This document shows, one piece after another, positions 17,022 to 27,181 of a DNA stretch of 64,000 nt. The translations under genes were made by a program, and so were the position numbers. Positions within the stretch are counted from its first letter, which is position 1; each line of letters starts with the position of its first letter. The notes under the pieces are model-generated. The model did no database searches. It had not been told where the DNA came from and saw only the letters and a program-made list of their open reading frames with translations. The stretch comes from Sphingopyxis sp. TUF1 (GTDB lineage: Bacteria > Pseudomonadota > Alphaproteobacteria > Sphingomonadales > Sphingomonadaceae): contig NZ_CP144683.1 of the NCBI RefSeq assembly GCF_036687315.1, positions 2,674,001 through 2,738,000 on the forward strand. The letters run 5' to 3'.

Positions 17022-17894
17022 CTAAAGGTCGATGCGGCGGATCGCGCGCGACCGGCTCAGCGGAACCGCCGTCCGCGCCTTTTCGACCGCGGCGGCCTCG
17101 ATCGGTACGATCGTCAGCGCATAACCCTTCTCGTTCGCTTCATCCGTCCGTGCGGCATCGGCCAAGACCGCGCCCCAAGGATCGACCGCGAGACTGTGGC
17201 CGTAGGTCGCGCGGCCGTCGGCGTGCTGGCCGCACTGCGCCGCGGCGACGATATGGCATCCCGTTTCGATCGCGCGCGCGCGCAGCAGAACGTGCCAATG
17301 CGCCTCGCCCGTCGGAACGGTGAAGGCAGCGGGGACCGCGATCAGCGTCGCGCCCCTGTCAACCAGCGCGCGATAGAGTTCGGGAAAGCGCAGATCGTAA
17401 CAGATGCTGAGCCCCAGCGTCCCGAGCGGAGTCTCGACGACGCTCAAGGCGTCGCCTCCGGCGTAGGCCGCCGATTCCTGCCAGTTCTCTCCCGATGGCA
17501 ACTGCACGTCAAACATATGAATCTTGTCGTACCGCGCACGGATGCTGCCGTCGGCGGCGATGACATGGCTGCGGTTGACGCGCCGTTCGCCATCGTCGGC
17601 CAGCAGCGGCATCGAGCCCGTGTGCAGCCATAAGCCGTGACGTTGCGCCATCTCCTGCAGCTGCTGCGGCCACGGGCTTTGTGCTTCGGCCGCGATGTGC
17701 GTAGCCGACCGCGCGCGATCGCGGTCGAGCAAAAGCGACATTTCGGGCAGGAAGACCATCGCCGCGCCATGTGCGGCCGCTTCGGCCATCGCGCGGTCGA
17801 TCACCGCCAGATTTGCCGCGGGATCGATACCGCTGGTCATTTGAACCAGCGCGGCGAGCGGGGCAGGGGGCGGATCTTCGGTCAAGCCGGTCAT
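17022..17894 (-). CDS. Carbon-nitrogen hydrolase (nitrilase superfamily, Nit1/Nit2-like)
   Basis: The 290-residue cytoplasmic protein has the nitrilase-superfamily catalytic triad: Glu in F-L-P-E-M-S near residue 51, Lys in R-Y-D-K-I-H near 120, and Cys in [12 protein letters not shown] near 160. It resembles amidases of deaminated glutathione or 2-oxoglutaramate (omega-amidase), a metabolite-repair activity. The full-length start is preferred because the strand A-A-L-V-Q-M-T-S-G belongs to the fold. It is divergent from the M16 peptidase gene with 82 bp between them. Confidence 0.85.
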   Translation of the reverse strand: MTGLTEDPPPAPLAALVQMTSGIDPAANLAVIDRAMAEAAAHGAAMVFLPEMSLLLDRDRARSATHIAAEAQSPWPQQLQEMAQRHGLWLHTGSMPLLADDGERRVNRSHVIAADGSIRARYDKIHMFDVQLPSGENWQESAAYAGGDALSVVETPLGTLGLSICYDLRFPELYRALVDRGATLIAVPAAFTVPTGEAHWHVLLRARAIETGCHIVAAAQCGQHADGRATYGHSLAVDPWGAVLADAARTDEANEKGYALTIVPIEAAAVEKARTAVPLSRSRAIRRIDL

Positions 17895-17976
17895 GGGCCC
17901 TGGCTAATCCCTCGCTTCGCTGCCGACAAGCGACAGTTCAGTGGCCAGCAAGGTTCGAAGGCGATAAGATGGAGAA

Positions 17977-20907
17977 ATGTCCTTGCTCTCCGCGCGCCAG
18001 CCGCTTCATTTTGCCCGTTCCCTGCTCACCGGTGCCGTCGCTGCGCTGCTGCTGACGCCGCTCACCGCGAGCGGACAAGCGGGGACACCGGTCGATGCGC
18101 AGGGCCAGGCGAAGAACAGCGACTGGCTTTATGTCGGCAGCGATATTCCGCGCGATACCGCGTGGCAGTTCGGCGTCCTCCCTAATGGCGTGCGTTATGC
18201 GGTGCGCAATAATGGCGTGCCTCCGGGGCAGGTATCGATCCGCGTGCGAATGGATGTCGGCTCGATGTTCGAAACCGAGGAAGAACGCGGCTACGCGCAT
18301 TTGCTCGAACATCTGACCTTCCGCGGGTCCGAACATATTCCCGACGGCGAGGCGAAGCGCATCTGGCAACGTTTCGGCGTAACCTTCGGCAGCGACTCCA
18401 ATGCTCAGACGACGCCGACGCAGACGGTCTACCAACTCGACCTGCCCAGCGTGACGCCCGCGAACCTCGACGAAAGCATGAAGTTGCTCGCCGGTATGGT
18501 GCGCGAACCGCGAATCTCGGAACTGGCGGTTGCGGCCGAACGCGGCGTTGTGACGGCCGAGCTGCGCGAATCCGACGGGCCGCAGAAACGCATCGCCGAC
18601 GCAACCAATGCGCATCTATTCGCCCGGCAACTGCTCGGCGACCGCTCGCCGATCGGCACCACAGCCTCGCTCGGCAAGGCGAGCGCGACGTCGGTCGGCG
18701 CCTTTCATACACGCTGGTATCGGCCGGAACGCGCCGTGGTCGTAATCGTAGGCGATGGCGATCCCGCGACGTTTGCGCAGCTCATCGCCAAATATTATGG
18801 CGACTGGAAAGCCGAGGGCCCCAATCCCGCCGATCCCGACTTTGGCAAGCCCGATCCAAAGGCGCCAGCCGCGCGCGAGATTGTCGAACCGAACCAGCCG
18901 CTCGCGCTGACGCTCGCCATGGTTCGGCCGTGGAAAAAGCGCATCGACACGGTCGAAAATACGCGGCGGCTGTACCTGGAATTTATCGCCCAAGCGCTCG
19001 TCAACCGCCGGCTCGAAAACCGCGCGCGCGCGGGCGGCAGCTATCTCGTCGCGACCGTCGAACAGCAATATGTCAGCCGCAGCGCCGACGTCACGGCGAC
19101 GTCGATCGTTCCCCTGAGCGACTGGAAGGCCGCGCTCGCCGATGTGCGCGGCGTGATCGCCGACGCCGTGAGCAAGCCGCCGTCGCAGGCGGACATCGAC
19201 CGCGAAGCGAACGAGATCGAGGCTTTTCTGGTGAAAGAGCTGGAAAATGCGCGCAACGAACCCGGCGCACGGCTCGCCGACGACATGGTGCGCGCGGTTG
19301 ACATCCACGAGGTCGTGACCAGCCCGCAGGGACAGGTCGATATGTTCAAGGCGATCCGCGCTTCGGCCACGCCGCAGGTGATGATGGAGATCAGCCGCGC
19401 CATCTTCTCTGCACCGGTCACGCGCGTCGTGCTGACGACGCCAACGTCGGCGGGTGGAAACGCGGCGGTGCTCGCCGCGCTCAAGGCGCCGGTCGCCGCG
19501 CGCGACGAGCGGCTCGCGGCGGTCGACGCCGATTTCAAGCAGCTGCCTTCGCTCGGCAAGCCCGGCACGATCGTCGCGGCGGCGCCGCTGCCGGGGCTGC
19601 GTGCCGAGCGGATCGAGCTGTCGAACGGTGTTACCGCGCTCGTCTCGAACAACAAGGTTGAACCGGGCAAGGTGCGCGTCAATCTGCGTTTCGGCACCGG
19701 GAACCGCAGTGTCGCGGCCGATGCGCCGAACCTCTTGTGGACCGGTGACTATGCGCTCGTCGCGAGCGGCATCGGTCCGTGGGGACAGAATGCGATCGAC
19801 CAGCTGACCAATGGGCGGCAGATCCAGATGAATTTCGCGATCGACGACGACGCCTTCGAGCTTTCGGCCGAAAGTCGCCCCACCGATCTTGCGGACCAGC
19901 TCCGGCTGATGGCGGCCAAACTTGCGCTGCCGCGCTGGGACGCGGCGCCCGTCGAGCGGCTGCGGATCGGCTATCTGACGGGATATGAGCTCAACGATGC
20001 GACCCCCAATGCAGTGCTCGACCGCCATCTGCGCGGCTGGCTGACGGGCAATGACGCGCGCTGGGCGGCGCCCGACAAGGCGGCGATTGAGGCGTTGACG
20101 CCCGCGGCTTTCCGCGCCTTCTGGGAACCGCGGCTTGCCAGCGGGCCAGTCGAGGTGCAGATTTTCGGCGACCTTGAATCGGTCGATTACCGGAAAATCC
20201 TGACCGAAACGCTGGGCGCCCTCCCACCGCGCACGACGCTCGCGCCCCCCGGCGGCCAGCGTGTCGATTTTGCGCGTCCGTCGCCCGAACCCGAAATCGC
20301 CTATCATCGCGGCGAGCGCGGTCAGGCGGCGGCGATGACCGCCTGGCCGACCGGCGGGGGCCTTGCAAATCCGCGCGACGCGCGCGCGCTCGACGTGTTG
20401 GCAGCGATCTTCAACGACCGCCTGTTCGATCGACTACGTGCGGAACAGGGCGCCAGCTACGGCCCCGTCGTCGACAGCCACTGGCCCACGGGCTTCGACA
20501 GCGGCGGCTACCTGCTCGTCGGCAGCTTGCTCGCGCCAAAGGACATCGACCGCTTTTACGGCATCGCGCGGGACATCGCCGCCGACCTTGTCGCGCAGCC
20601 GGTGAGCGCCGACGAGCTGGCGCGCAATGCTGGCCCGATCCGCGAACAGGTCGCGCGCGCATCGACGGGCAACGTCTATTGGATGTTCCTGCTCGAAGGG
20701 GCGACACGCGATCCGCGCGTCACCGCGGCCGCGCTCTCGATCCAGGACGACATCTCGACCGTGACCGCGGCCGATGTGCAGCGGCTCGCTCGCCAATATC
20801 TGACGCCCGATCGCCAATGGTCGCTGGCGATTCTGCCCAATGGCATGACGCTGGCCGATGCGTCGGCACTGAACAGCGCGCCGGTGTCGGTGGTGGGGGG
20901 ACGCTAA
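17977..20907 (+). CDS. M16-family zinc peptidase, two-half protein
   Basis: The 976-residue protein starts with an export signal (residues about 15-37, ending S-G-Q-A). The first half has the inverted zinc motif H-x-x-E-H at residues 108-112 (H-L-L-E-H-L-T-F) with the third ligand expected in A-E-L-R-E near 191. A second half from about residue 530 (A-E-R-I-E-L-S-N-G-V-T-A-L-V) lacks the motif and is an inactive copy, and R-A-E-Q-G-A-S-Y-G-P near 825 marks its C-terminal domain. This is the pitrilysin-like architecture; it probably degrades peptides in the periplasm. Confidence 0.86.
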   Translation: MSLLSARQPLHFARSLLTGAVAALLLTPLTASGQAGTPVDAQGQAKNSDWLYVGSDIPRDTAWQFGVLPNGVRYAVRNNGVPPGQVSIRVRMDVGSMFETEEERGYAHLLEHLTFRGSEHIPDGEAKRIWQRFGVTFGSDSNAQTTPTQTVYQLDLPSVTPANLDESMKLLAGMVREPRISELAVAAERGVVTAELRESDGPQKRIADATNAHLFARQLLGDRSPIGTTASLGKASATSVGAFHTRWYRPERAVVVIVGDGDPATFAQLIAKYYGDWKAEGPNPADPDFGKPDPKAPAAREIVEPNQPLALTLAMVRPWKKRIDTVENTRRLYLEFIAQALVNRRLENRARAGGSYLVATVEQQYVSRSADVTATSIVPLSDWKAALADVRGVIADAVSKPPSQADIDREANEIEAFLVKELENARNEPGARLADDMVRAVDIHEVVTSPQGQVDMFKAIRASATPQVMMEISRAIFSAPVTRVVLTTPTSAGGNAAVLAALKAPVAARDERLAAVDADFKQLPSLGKPGTIVAAAPLPGLRAERIELSNGVTALVSNNKVEPGKVRVNLRFGTGNRSVAADAPNLLWTGDYALVASGIGPWGQNAIDQLTNGRQIQMNFAIDDDAFELSAESRPTDLADQLRLMAAKLALPRWDAAPVERLRIGYLTGYELNDATPNAVLDRHLRGWLTGNDARWAAPDKAAIEALTPAAFRAFWEPRLASGPVEVQIFGDLESVDYRKILTETLGALPPRTTLAPPGGQRVDFARPSPEPEIAYHRGERGQAAAMTAWPTGGGLANPRDARALDVLAAIFNDRLFDRLRAEQGASYGPVVDSHWPTGFDSGGYLLVGSLLAPKDIDRFYGIARDIAADLVAQPVSADELARNAGPIREQVARASTGNVYWMFLLEGATRDPRVTAAALSIQDDISTVTAADVQRLARQYLTPDRQWSLAILPNGMTLADASALNSAPVSVVGGR

Positions 20908-20926
20908 GACCGCGTGTGTCGTAAAG

Positions 20927-22717
20927 TCAGCTTGCGTCGCCGCCTGGCGTCCGCACGATCGATCGCAGTTTGCGAATGCGCGGCTCTTGTTCCAGCTTGC
21001 CCTTGGTCTTGATGTCGTGGCGCATCCGGGCCCGAACGTCGTGGATCGACGCGATGACCGGCCCCATTGCGACGCCCAGATCGATCAGCACGGCTTCGGC
21101 AAGTTGCAGCGAGCTTTCGAGGGTTTCGGGCACCGCGTCGCTCGCGCCTGCCTGATAGAGTGCGGCGGCGTGGTCGGCGTCGCGCGCGCGGCTGATGATC
21201 GGCAGATCGGGGAATTTCTTTCGCAGCTGCTTGGTCATCCGCAGCTGCTGGACCGGATCGTCCATCGTCAGCACGATCGCCCGGGCATTTTCGATCCCCA
21301 GCTTGTCGAGACTGCCCGGTCGCGCCACGTCAGCAAAATGTACAAGGAAGCCGTCGCGCCGCGCGGACGCCACAGTGTCGATGTCGGCATCGACCGCGAC
21401 GTAAGGCCGGCCGTGTTCGCGCAGCAGTTCGGCGACGGTATGGCCGACACGTCCGAAACCAACAATGATAGTCCGGTCTTCGGGCGTTTCTTCCTCTTGA
21501 GCGTCGCCGCTGCGCATCTCGATTCGCCGTGCCATATCGTGGCCGACCCGCGCGAGCAGCGGGGTGATCGTCAGACCGATCGCCGTGACGAGCTGCCAGA
21601 ATTCGGCGGTGTCGCTGCTGATGAGCTGTGCCTGCAGCGCTGTGGCCAGTACGATCAAGGTGGTTTCGGACGGGCTGGCCATCAGCAGACCAACCTCGGC
21701 AGCGGTGCCGCGACGCGCGAACCCCGAAAAGCGCAGCAGTGCAGCGGTGACGATCGCCTTGATCACGATCACGCCGACGACCGCCAGGATCAGTTCGGGC
21801 CATTGATCGGCGATCTTTCGCAGGTTCAGCCCCATACCGACGCTGATCAGGAAGACGCCGAGTGCGAGGCCCTTGAACGGCGCGGTGATCGCTTCGACCT
21901 CGCCATGATATTCGGTTTCTGCGATCATCAGGCCCGCCAGCAGAGCGCCGACGATCGGCGACAGGCCCACCGCTGCCGTTGCCAACGCCGCGACGATCAC
22001 CACCAGCAGGCTGGCAGCGAGGAAGAGTTCGGGATCTTTGGCGCGCGCGGCCTGAGCGAAGATGCGCGGAAGCAGGAACCAGCCGCCGATTGCCAGCGCC
22101 GCGATTACTGCGGCGCCCTGCCACAGCGTCGCGATCATCAATTCTGTGCTGTCGCCGGCCGGGTTCGGCGCAAAGGCGCCAAGGATGAAGATGATCGGCA
22201 CGATCGCCAGATCTTCGAACAGCAGCATCGAAAAGGACGCGCGACCCACTGCCGACTTGGTACCGGCGATCGGCAGCACCAGCGCCGTCGATGACAGCGC
22301 CAGCGCGATGCCGAGGCCGAAAGCGGCAGGCGTCGCATAATCGGTGAACAGCATCAACGCGCCGCCAAGGATCGCACCGCCGAACAGCAGTTCGGCGGCA
22401 CCAATGCCGAACACCAGTTTCCTCAACTGCCACAGGCGGCGGAACGACAGCTCGAGCCCTATCGAGAAAAGCAGCAGAATGATACCAAATTCGGCGAACA
22501 GGGCAATGTCCCCGGTCGATCCGATCGTGACGTGTCGCAGCCACGGATAGTCAGCGGCAAGGGCGCCCAGCCCCGATGGCCCCACGAGCATCCCCACGAG
22601 GATGAAGCCGATGACCGGTGGCAGGCGAAAGCGTGCGAAGGCGGGGATCACAATGCCCGCCGCGCCGAGCACCACCAGCGCGTTGCCGATGGCCGAGGTT
22701 TCTGTTTCCGATACCAT
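20927..22717 (-). CDS. Kef-type cation:proton antiporter with TrkA-N domain
   Basis: The 596-residue protein has about 12 hydrophobic segments over residues 8-385 (CPA2 antiporter core; G-F-I-L-V-G-M-L-V-G-P-S-G-L near 34) and a C-terminal cytosolic Rossmann RCK/TrkA-N domain (I-I-V-G-F-G-R-V-G-H-T-V-A near 420). It should exchange potassium (or sodium) for protons under nucleotide control. No KefF-like partner is adjacent. It is convergent with the M16 gene, only 19 bp between the stops. Confidence 0.86.
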   Translation of the reverse strand: MVSETETSAIGNALVVLGAAGIVIPAFARFRLPPVIGFILVGMLVGPSGLGALAADYPWLRHVTIGSTGDIALFAEFGIILLLFSIGLELSFRRLWQLRKLVFGIGAAELLFGGAILGGALMLFTDYATPAAFGLGIALALSSTALVLPIAGTKSAVGRASFSMLLFEDLAIVPIIFILGAFAPNPAGDSTELMIATLWQGAAVIAALAIGGWFLLPRIFAQAARAKDPELFLAASLLVVIVAALATAAVGLSPIVGALLAGLMIAETEYHGEVEAITAPFKGLALGVFLISVGMGLNLRKIADQWPELILAVVGVIVIKAIVTAALLRFSGFARRGTAAEVGLLMASPSETTLIVLATALQAQLISSDTAEFWQLVTAIGLTITPLLARVGHDMARRIEMRSGDAQEEETPEDRTIIVGFGRVGHTVAELLREHGRPYVAVDADIDTVASARRDGFLVHFADVARPGSLDKLGIENARAIVLTMDDPVQQLRMTKQLRKKFPDLPIISRARDADHAAALYQAGASDAVPETLESSLQLAEAVLIDLGVAMGPVIASIHDVRARMRHDIKTKGKLEQEPRIRKLRSIVRTPGGDAS

Positions 22718-22781
22718 AAGGGCCGACCTTATGCAGGCCGGCCCCGATTGGCTAGATGGCTATCTCAAGTAAATCGCTTAC

Positions 22782-23996
22782 TTAAGCACCCATCTTCTGA
22801 TCCAGATTTTCGACGATAGCCTCGAAAAAGCCCTCAGTGGTCAGCCAATTCTGATCGGGCCCGATCAGCAGCGCCAAATCCTTCGTCATCTTGCCGCTTT
22901 CGACCGTCGCGACGCAGACCTTTTCCAGATCGTCAGCGAATTTGACCAGCGCCGCATTGTCGTCGAGTTTGCCGCGATGCTTCAGCCCTCCGGTCCAGGC
23001 AAAGATCGAAGCGATCGGATTGGTCGACGTCGCCTTGCCCTGCTGATGCATACGGTAATGGCGCGTGACGGTGCCGTGCGCGGCTTCGGATTCGACCGTC
23101 TGGCCGTCGGGGGTCATCAGCACGCTGGTCATCAGCCCAAGCGAGCCGAAGCCCTGCGCCACCGTGTCCGATTGAACGTCGCCGTCGTAATTCTTGCACG
23201 CCCAGACGAATTTGCCCGACCATTTGAGCGCCGAGGCAACCATGTCGTCGATAAGGCGGTGTTCGTAGACGATGCCAAGCGCGTCGAATTGCGTCTTGAA
23301 TTCTGCCTGGAACACTTCTTCAAAGATGTCCTTGAAGCGGCCGTCATAGGCTTTGAGAATCGTGTTCTTCGTCGACAGATACACGGGCCATTCGCGCGCG
23401 AGGCCGTAATTCAGGCTGGCGCGCGCGAAGTCGCGGATCGAATCGTCGAGGTTGTACATGCCCATCGCGACGCCTGACGAGGGGAACTGGAACACCTCCT
23501 CGTCGATCAGCGTGCCGTCCTCGCCTTCGAATACAAGGCGCAGCTTGCCGGGGCCGGGGACGCGGAAGTCGGTCGCCTTATACTGATCACCGAATGCGTG
23601 GCGGCCGACGACGATCGGGTCGGTCCAGCCGGGGACGAGGCGGGGCACATTCTTCATCACGATCGGCTCGCGAAACACGACGCCGCCCAGAATGTTGCGG
23701 ATCGTGCCATTCGGCGACTTCCACATCTTCTTGAGGCCGAACTCCTCGACGCGGGCTTCGTCGGGGGTGATCGTCGCGCATTTGACGCCGACGCCATATT
23801 TCTTGATCGCGTTCGCCGCCTCGACAGTGATCTTGTCGTCGGTACGGTCGCGTTCCTCGATGCCGAGGTCGTAATAATGGAGGTCGATGTCGAGATAGGG
23901 CAGGATCAGTCGTTCGCGGATCCATTGCCAGATGATCCGGGTCATTTCGTCGCCGTCGAGTTCGACGACCGGGTTGGCTACCTTGATCTTGCCCAT
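22782..23996 (-). CDS. icd: NADP-dependent isocitrate dehydrogenase
   Basis: The 404-residue protein is the homodimeric eukaryote-like NADP-IDH type, turning isocitrate to 2-oxoglutarate in the TCA cycle. Seen: start [19 protein letters not shown], substrate region [12 protein letters not shown], metal-binding stretch Y-D-G-D-V-Q-S-D, and N-terminal and C-terminal lengths of that class. It is divergent from psd. A monocistronic unit is likely. Confidence 0.95.
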   Translation of the reverse strand: MGKIKVANPVVELDGDEMTRIIWQWIRERLILPYLDIDLHYYDLGIEERDRTDDKITVEAANAIKKYGVGVKCATITPDEARVEEFGLKKMWKSPNGTIRNILGGVVFREPIVMKNVPRLVPGWTDPIVVGRHAFGDQYKATDFRVPGPGKLRLVFEGEDGTLIDEEVFQFPSSGVAMGMYNLDDSIRDFARASLNYGLAREWPVYLSTKNTILKAYDGRFKDIFEEVFQAEFKTQFDALGIVYEHRLIDDMVASALKWSGKFVWACKNYDGDVQSDTVAQGFGSLGLMTSVLMTPDGQTVESEAAHGTVTRHYRMHQQGKATSTNPIASIFAWTGGLKHRGKLDDNAALVKFADDLEKVCVATVESGKMTKDLALLIGPDQNWLTTEGFFEAIVENLDQKMGA

Positions 23997-24160
23997 GCGC
24001 TTCAGCCTTTATCCTTGGGGAGTCGGAGTTGCAGCGGGCCTTAGGCAAAGCAGGGCGATTGATCAACCGCCGCAACGCACGCAGGGTATGGCGGCTGTAA
24101 GCAACGATGTCGGTGCCTTATCCATTGTCACTACGGACGCTCCCCCCTAGAAGAACGGCC

Positions 24161-24895
24161 ATGTCGAACATCATATCCTCGAACCGGCCCGGCGGCGGCA
24201 TCAAATGGCAATGGCCCTCGATCCATCCCGAGGGCCGTAAGTTCCTGCTGATCGCCGGCATCGTAACCCTTTGCTTCTGGCTATTGGGATGGGAAATCCT
24301 TGGCTGGCTTATGCTCGGTGTGACGATCTGGATCGGAACTTTTTTCCGCGATCCGGTTCGCGTGACGCCGGTGGGCGGCGAGATGATTGTCGCGCCCGCT
24401 GACGGTTTGGTCACCCAGATCGCCGAAGTTCCGCCACCGCCCGAAATTGCCGGGCCCGACGGGCTGGGAAGCGCGCCGATGTTGCGGGTTTCGATTTTCA
24501 TGAGTGTCTTTGACGTACACATTAACCGCACGCCGGTTGCGGGTACGCTGCGCAAACTCGTCTATATTCCCGGCAAGTTCGTGAACGCCGACCTCGACAA
24601 GGCCAGCGAAGAGAATGAGCGCCAGCATTTCGTCGTCGAGCGCGCCGACGGGGTGCGCATTGGCTTTACCCAGATTGCGGGCCTCGTCGCGCGGCGCATC
24701 ATGCCGTTCGTGTCGACAGGAAGTGAACTCGCGACGGGACAGCGCGTCGGCCTGATCCGTTTTGGCAGCCGCGTCGATGTCTATCTGCCCGCGGGCACCA
24801 CGCCGCAGGTGCTGCTCGGCCAGCGCACGCTGGCGGGCGAGACGATCGTTGCGCGGATCGGCACCGCCGGGACGATCGAAGGCGTCGGGCAATAA
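24161..24895 (+). CDS. psd: Phosphatidylserine decarboxylase
   Basis: The 244-residue short-type proenzyme makes phosphatidylethanolamine from phosphatidylserine. It has an N-terminal membrane segment (residues 27-60, [12 protein letters not shown]) and the C-terminal [11 protein letters not shown] near residues 198-208, where self-cleavage at Gly-Ser creates the pyruvoyl group. The D-V-H-I-N-R-T-P motif near 120 is family typical. The ATG at 24161 suits the fold. pssA starts 1 bp after its stop, so the two steps of the pathway are one operon. Confidence 0.93.
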   Translation: MSNIISSNRPGGGIKWQWPSIHPEGRKFLLIAGIVTLCFWLLGWEILGWLMLGVTIWIGTFFRDPVRVTPVGGEMIVAPADGLVTQIAEVPPPPEIAGPDGLGSAPMLRVSIFMSVFDVHINRTPVAGTLRKLVYIPGKFVNADLDKASEENERQHFVVERADGVRIGFTQIAGLVARRIMPFVSTGSELATGQRVGLIRFGSRVDVYLPAGTTPQVLLGQRTLAGETIVARIGTAGTIEGVGQ

Positions 24896-24896
24896 G

Positions 24897-25670
24897 GTGG
24901 CGGACGCGGACCAGTCTCCCGCCCACACCGCCGGGCGCCGCATCGGCGGGCTCAGCCTGCGCGCTTTTGCGCCGAACGCAATCACCGCCCTCGCGCTCTG
25001 TTTCGGCCTGACCGGCGTTCGTTTTGCAATCGGCGAGGAATGGGAAAAGGCGCTTGCCGCGGTCATCTTTGCCGGGGTGCTCGACGGCATGGACGGACGC
25101 ATCGCGCGGCTGCTGCGCGCGCAGAGCAAATTTGGTGCCGAACTGGATTCGTTGTCGGACGTGATCGCGTTCGGTGTTGCGCCGGCGATGATCCTGTTTC
25201 TCTGGTCGCTGGAAGAAGCGCCGAAATTCGGCTGGACCGCCGCGCTCGCGCTTGCGGTGTGCTGCGCGCTGCGTCTCGCACGCTTCAATTCGAGGATGGA
25301 TGCAGATTTTCAGCCGCATAAATCGGCCGGATTCAATACGGGCATTCCGGCGCCGGCCGGGGCGGGATTGGCTTTTGTCCCGGTTTATCTGTGGCTCGTC
25401 ACCGGCGACGATCTGTTCCGCCAATGGTTTTTCGTGATGCCGTGGGCTCTCGCGATCGCGATGCTGATGATCTCGGCGCTCCCGACCTATAGTTGGGCGT
25501 CGATCCGTTTGCGTCGATCATGGCGCCTTTTCGCGCTGGCCGGCGTGGGATTGCTTGGCACCGCGCTGGTGACGGCGCCGTGGCTCACACTGCTTGCGAT
25601 TTCCGCAATCTATGCAGCGACGCTTCCGTTCGGCCTCGCCAGCTACGCGAAGGTCAGGCGGCGCGGCTGA
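24897..25670 (+). CDS. pssA: CDP-diacylglycerol-serine O-phosphatidyltransferase
   Basis: The 257-residue multi-pass membrane enzyme supplies phosphatidylserine for psd. The CDP-alcohol phosphatidyltransferase signature D-G-x2-A-R-x8-G-x3-D-x3-D is complete (residues about 62-84, D-G-R-I-A-R...S-D). The start is GTG at 24897, 1 bp after the psd stop, chosen for coupling and for its natural N-terminus. About six to eight hydrophobic segments follow. Its 3' end overlaps the end of the small membrane protein gene on the other strand by 17 bp. Confidence 0.92.
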   Translation: MADADQSPAHTAGRRIGGLSLRAFAPNAITALALCFGLTGVRFAIGEEWEKALAAVIFAGVLDGMDGRIARLLRAQSKFGAELDSLSDVIAFGVAPAMILFLWSLEEAPKFGWTAALALAVCCALRLARFNSRMDADFQPHKSAGFNTGIPAPAGAGLAFVPVYLWLVTGDDLFRQWFFVMPWALAIAMLMISALPTYSWASIRLRRSWRLFALAGVGLLGTALVTAPWLTLLAISAIYAATLPFGLASYAKVRRRG

Positions 25671-25914
25671 CGACCAGCTGCGCCTGAAGCGAGGGACCAG
25701 CAGCGCGCAGGACAGGACGCCGTCCATCCGCGCGGCGCAGCGTCATCCGCCGCGGCGGCGGTCCGGCCCGGGTGGAGGCCGCGTCGGGGAAGGCGCCTTC
25801 GCCCAGCAGCGCCGACAGGATCGCATTCTCGTTATTTCGGAGCATCGCGAGAATGACCGTTACGCCCAGCCCGGCGGCGAGGGCGAAGAGGAGAGCAGCT
25901 GCGACCTGAACCAT
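25654..25914 (-). CDS. Small single-TM protein (possibly SOS-controlled)
   Basis: The 86-residue product has an N-terminal hydrophobic segment (residues 4-25, A-A-A-L-L-F-A-L-A-A-G-L-G-V-T-V-I-L-A) followed by a basic, proline-rich tail (P-P-R-R-M-T-L-R-R-A-D-G-R-R). It has a modest ribosome site (AAGGACAAGG). A GTTC-N7-GTTC box sits 68 bp upstream and overlaps a plausible -35. No family is recognised. Small membrane proteins of this kind can act as SOS division inhibitors (SidA of Caulobacter), but no similarity to SidA is claimed; coding and role need proof. Confidence 0.55.
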   Translation of the reverse strand: MVQVAAALLFALAAGLGVTVILAMLRNNENAILSALLGEGAFPDAASTRAGPPPRRMTLRRADGRRPVLRAAGPSLQAQLVVSRAA

Positions 25915-26218
25915 GACCTTGTCCTTTCGGCTTCTCTGAAACCCGCGTTTCAGCGACTATTTCTTCGAAGCTTTGTTCCATGTTCCTGTTTTGTTCTCAA
26001 TTGATTTGCGACGAACGGAGTCGCTTTTTCGGCAAGTGGAACAGCGCGCCGGGCCTCGCCGACGAAGAAATCAGGCGCAAACCGCTTGCTTTTGGCGGCG
26101 GCGCCCGCTAACGGCCCGCGCATTCCACATGGAAGGCGCACATAAACCGGTGCCGGGATCCGTCGCTTGCGACCCCCGGTTCTTGCTTTCCAGAGGACCA
26201 ACCGGAAGGAGAAAGACC
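25915..26218. other. Divergent intergenic region before rpsB
   Basis: 304 bp between the divergent small membrane protein gene and rpsB. It holds the GTTC boxes at 25975-25996 near the minus-strand gene. It must also carry the rpsB promoter, which was not pinned down. No gene is seen. Confidence 0.5.
25972..26000 (-). promoter_or_regulatory. LexA-like box (GTTC-N7-GTTC) and promoter
   Basis: GTTC at 25982-25985 and 25993-25996 are 7 bp apart, matching the known alphaproteobacterial LexA consensus; a third GTTC is at 25975-25978. On the minus strand a TTGAGA -35 (26000-25995) and AACAAA -10-like (25977-25972) are 17 bp apart, so the box would cover the promoter. A match this short arises by chance about once per 65 kb per strand. 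Confidence 0.42.
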
Positions 26219-27049
26219 ATGGCGGCACCCGTCGTCACGATGCAGAATCTTATCGAGGCTGGAGCCCACTTCGGCCACCAGACCCACCGCTGGAACCCGC
26301 GCATGAAGCCGTATATCTTCGGCGCGCGCAACGGCATCCACATCCTCGACCTGTCGCAGACCGTACCGCTCTTTGCGCGCGCGCTGGACTTCATCGCTTC
26401 GACCTCGGCCGCCGGCGGCAAGGTGCTTTTCGTCGGCACCAAGCGCCAGGCGCAGGGCCCGATCGCCGATGCGGCCCGCGCTTCGGGTCAGCATTTCGTC
26501 AATCACCGCTGGCTGGGCGGCATGCTCACCAACTGGAAGACGATTTCGAACTCGATCAAGCGTCTCAAGACGCTTGAGGAACAGCTTTCGGGCGACACCT
26601 CGGGCCTCACCAAGAAGGAAGTGCTCAACCGCACCCGCGAACGCGACAAGCTCGAAATGAGCCTTGGCGGCATCCGCGACATGGGTGGCATTCCGGACGT
26701 GATGTTCGTGATCGACGCGAACAAGGAAGAGCTGGCGATCAAGGAAGCCAATGTTCTTGGTATCCCCGTCGTCGCGATTCTCGATTCGAACGTCTCGCCT
26801 GACGGCATCGCCTTCCCGGTTCCCGCGAACGACGACGCCGCGCGCGCCATTCGTCTTTACTGCGATGCGGTTGCCCAGGCGGCAACGCGGGGCGGCCAGC
26901 AGGCCCGCGCCGATCGTGGCGAAGATCTGGGCGCGGCGGTCGAACCTGTTGCCGAACCGGCGCTGGTCGAAGAAGCCGCTCCGGTAACCGAAGACGAACA
27001 GGTTCCCGCCGAAGCGGCAGCCGAAACCGAACGTCAGAGCGACGCATAA
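26219..27049 (+). CDS. rpsB: 30S ribosomal protein S2
   Basis: The 276-residue protein matches S2 along its length ([20 protein letters not shown] near residues 8-28; [13 protein letters not shown] near 90). It binds 16S rRNA at the head of the small subunit. The C-terminal tail (after about 230) is acidic, Ala/Glu-rich. A GAAGGAG site precedes the ATG at 26219. It is followed by a hairpin and then tsf, the usual order. Confidence 0.97.
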   Translation: MAAPVVTMQNLIEAGAHFGHQTHRWNPRMKPYIFGARNGIHILDLSQTVPLFARALDFIASTSAAGGKVLFVGTKRQAQGPIADAARASGQHFVNHRWLGGMLTNWKTISNSIKRLKTLEEQLSGDTSGLTKKEVLNRTRERDKLEMSLGGIRDMGGIPDVMFVIDANKEELAIKEANVLGIPVVAILDSNVSPDGIAFPVPANDDAARAIRLYCDAVAQAATRGGQQARADRGEDLGAAVEPVAEPALVEEAAPVTEDEQVPAEAAAETERQSDA

Positions 27050-27059
27050 GCGCGTCTGA

Positions 27060-27102
27060 ATGACGGGGCGGCGCGGCATCGATCCGGCGCCGTCCCTGTC
27101 AT
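27060..27102 (+). terminator. Hairpin between rpsB and tsf
   Basis: A near-perfect stem (ATGACGGGGCGGCGC with GCGCCGTCCCTGTCAT) around a 13-base loop lies 10 bp past the rpsB stop and runs into CCTTTTGACTT. It could attenuate rather than stop, since tsf follows. Confidence 0.6.
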
Positions 27103-27181
27103 CCTTTTGACTTATCCCGCCGCCATGCGCGCGGCGGATCGCAGGCCACCCAGCGCCTGCCCCTTATGAAAGGAATATCCG

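Noticed and set aside
17..18000. Long open frames on the opposite strand of many genes, for example antisense to the first gene and to the M16 gene
   Set aside because: High-GC DNA leaves open antisense frames. None has a ribosome site, known motifs or a place in an operon.
25654..25914. Naming the small TM protein as SidA
   Set aside because: There is no sequence similarity I can see to SidA; only size and a possible LexA box are shared.
25972..26218. LexA-like box as a regulator of rpsB
   Set aside because: It is over 220 bp from the rpsB start and near the divergent small gene, so it is more likely to act there, if at all.
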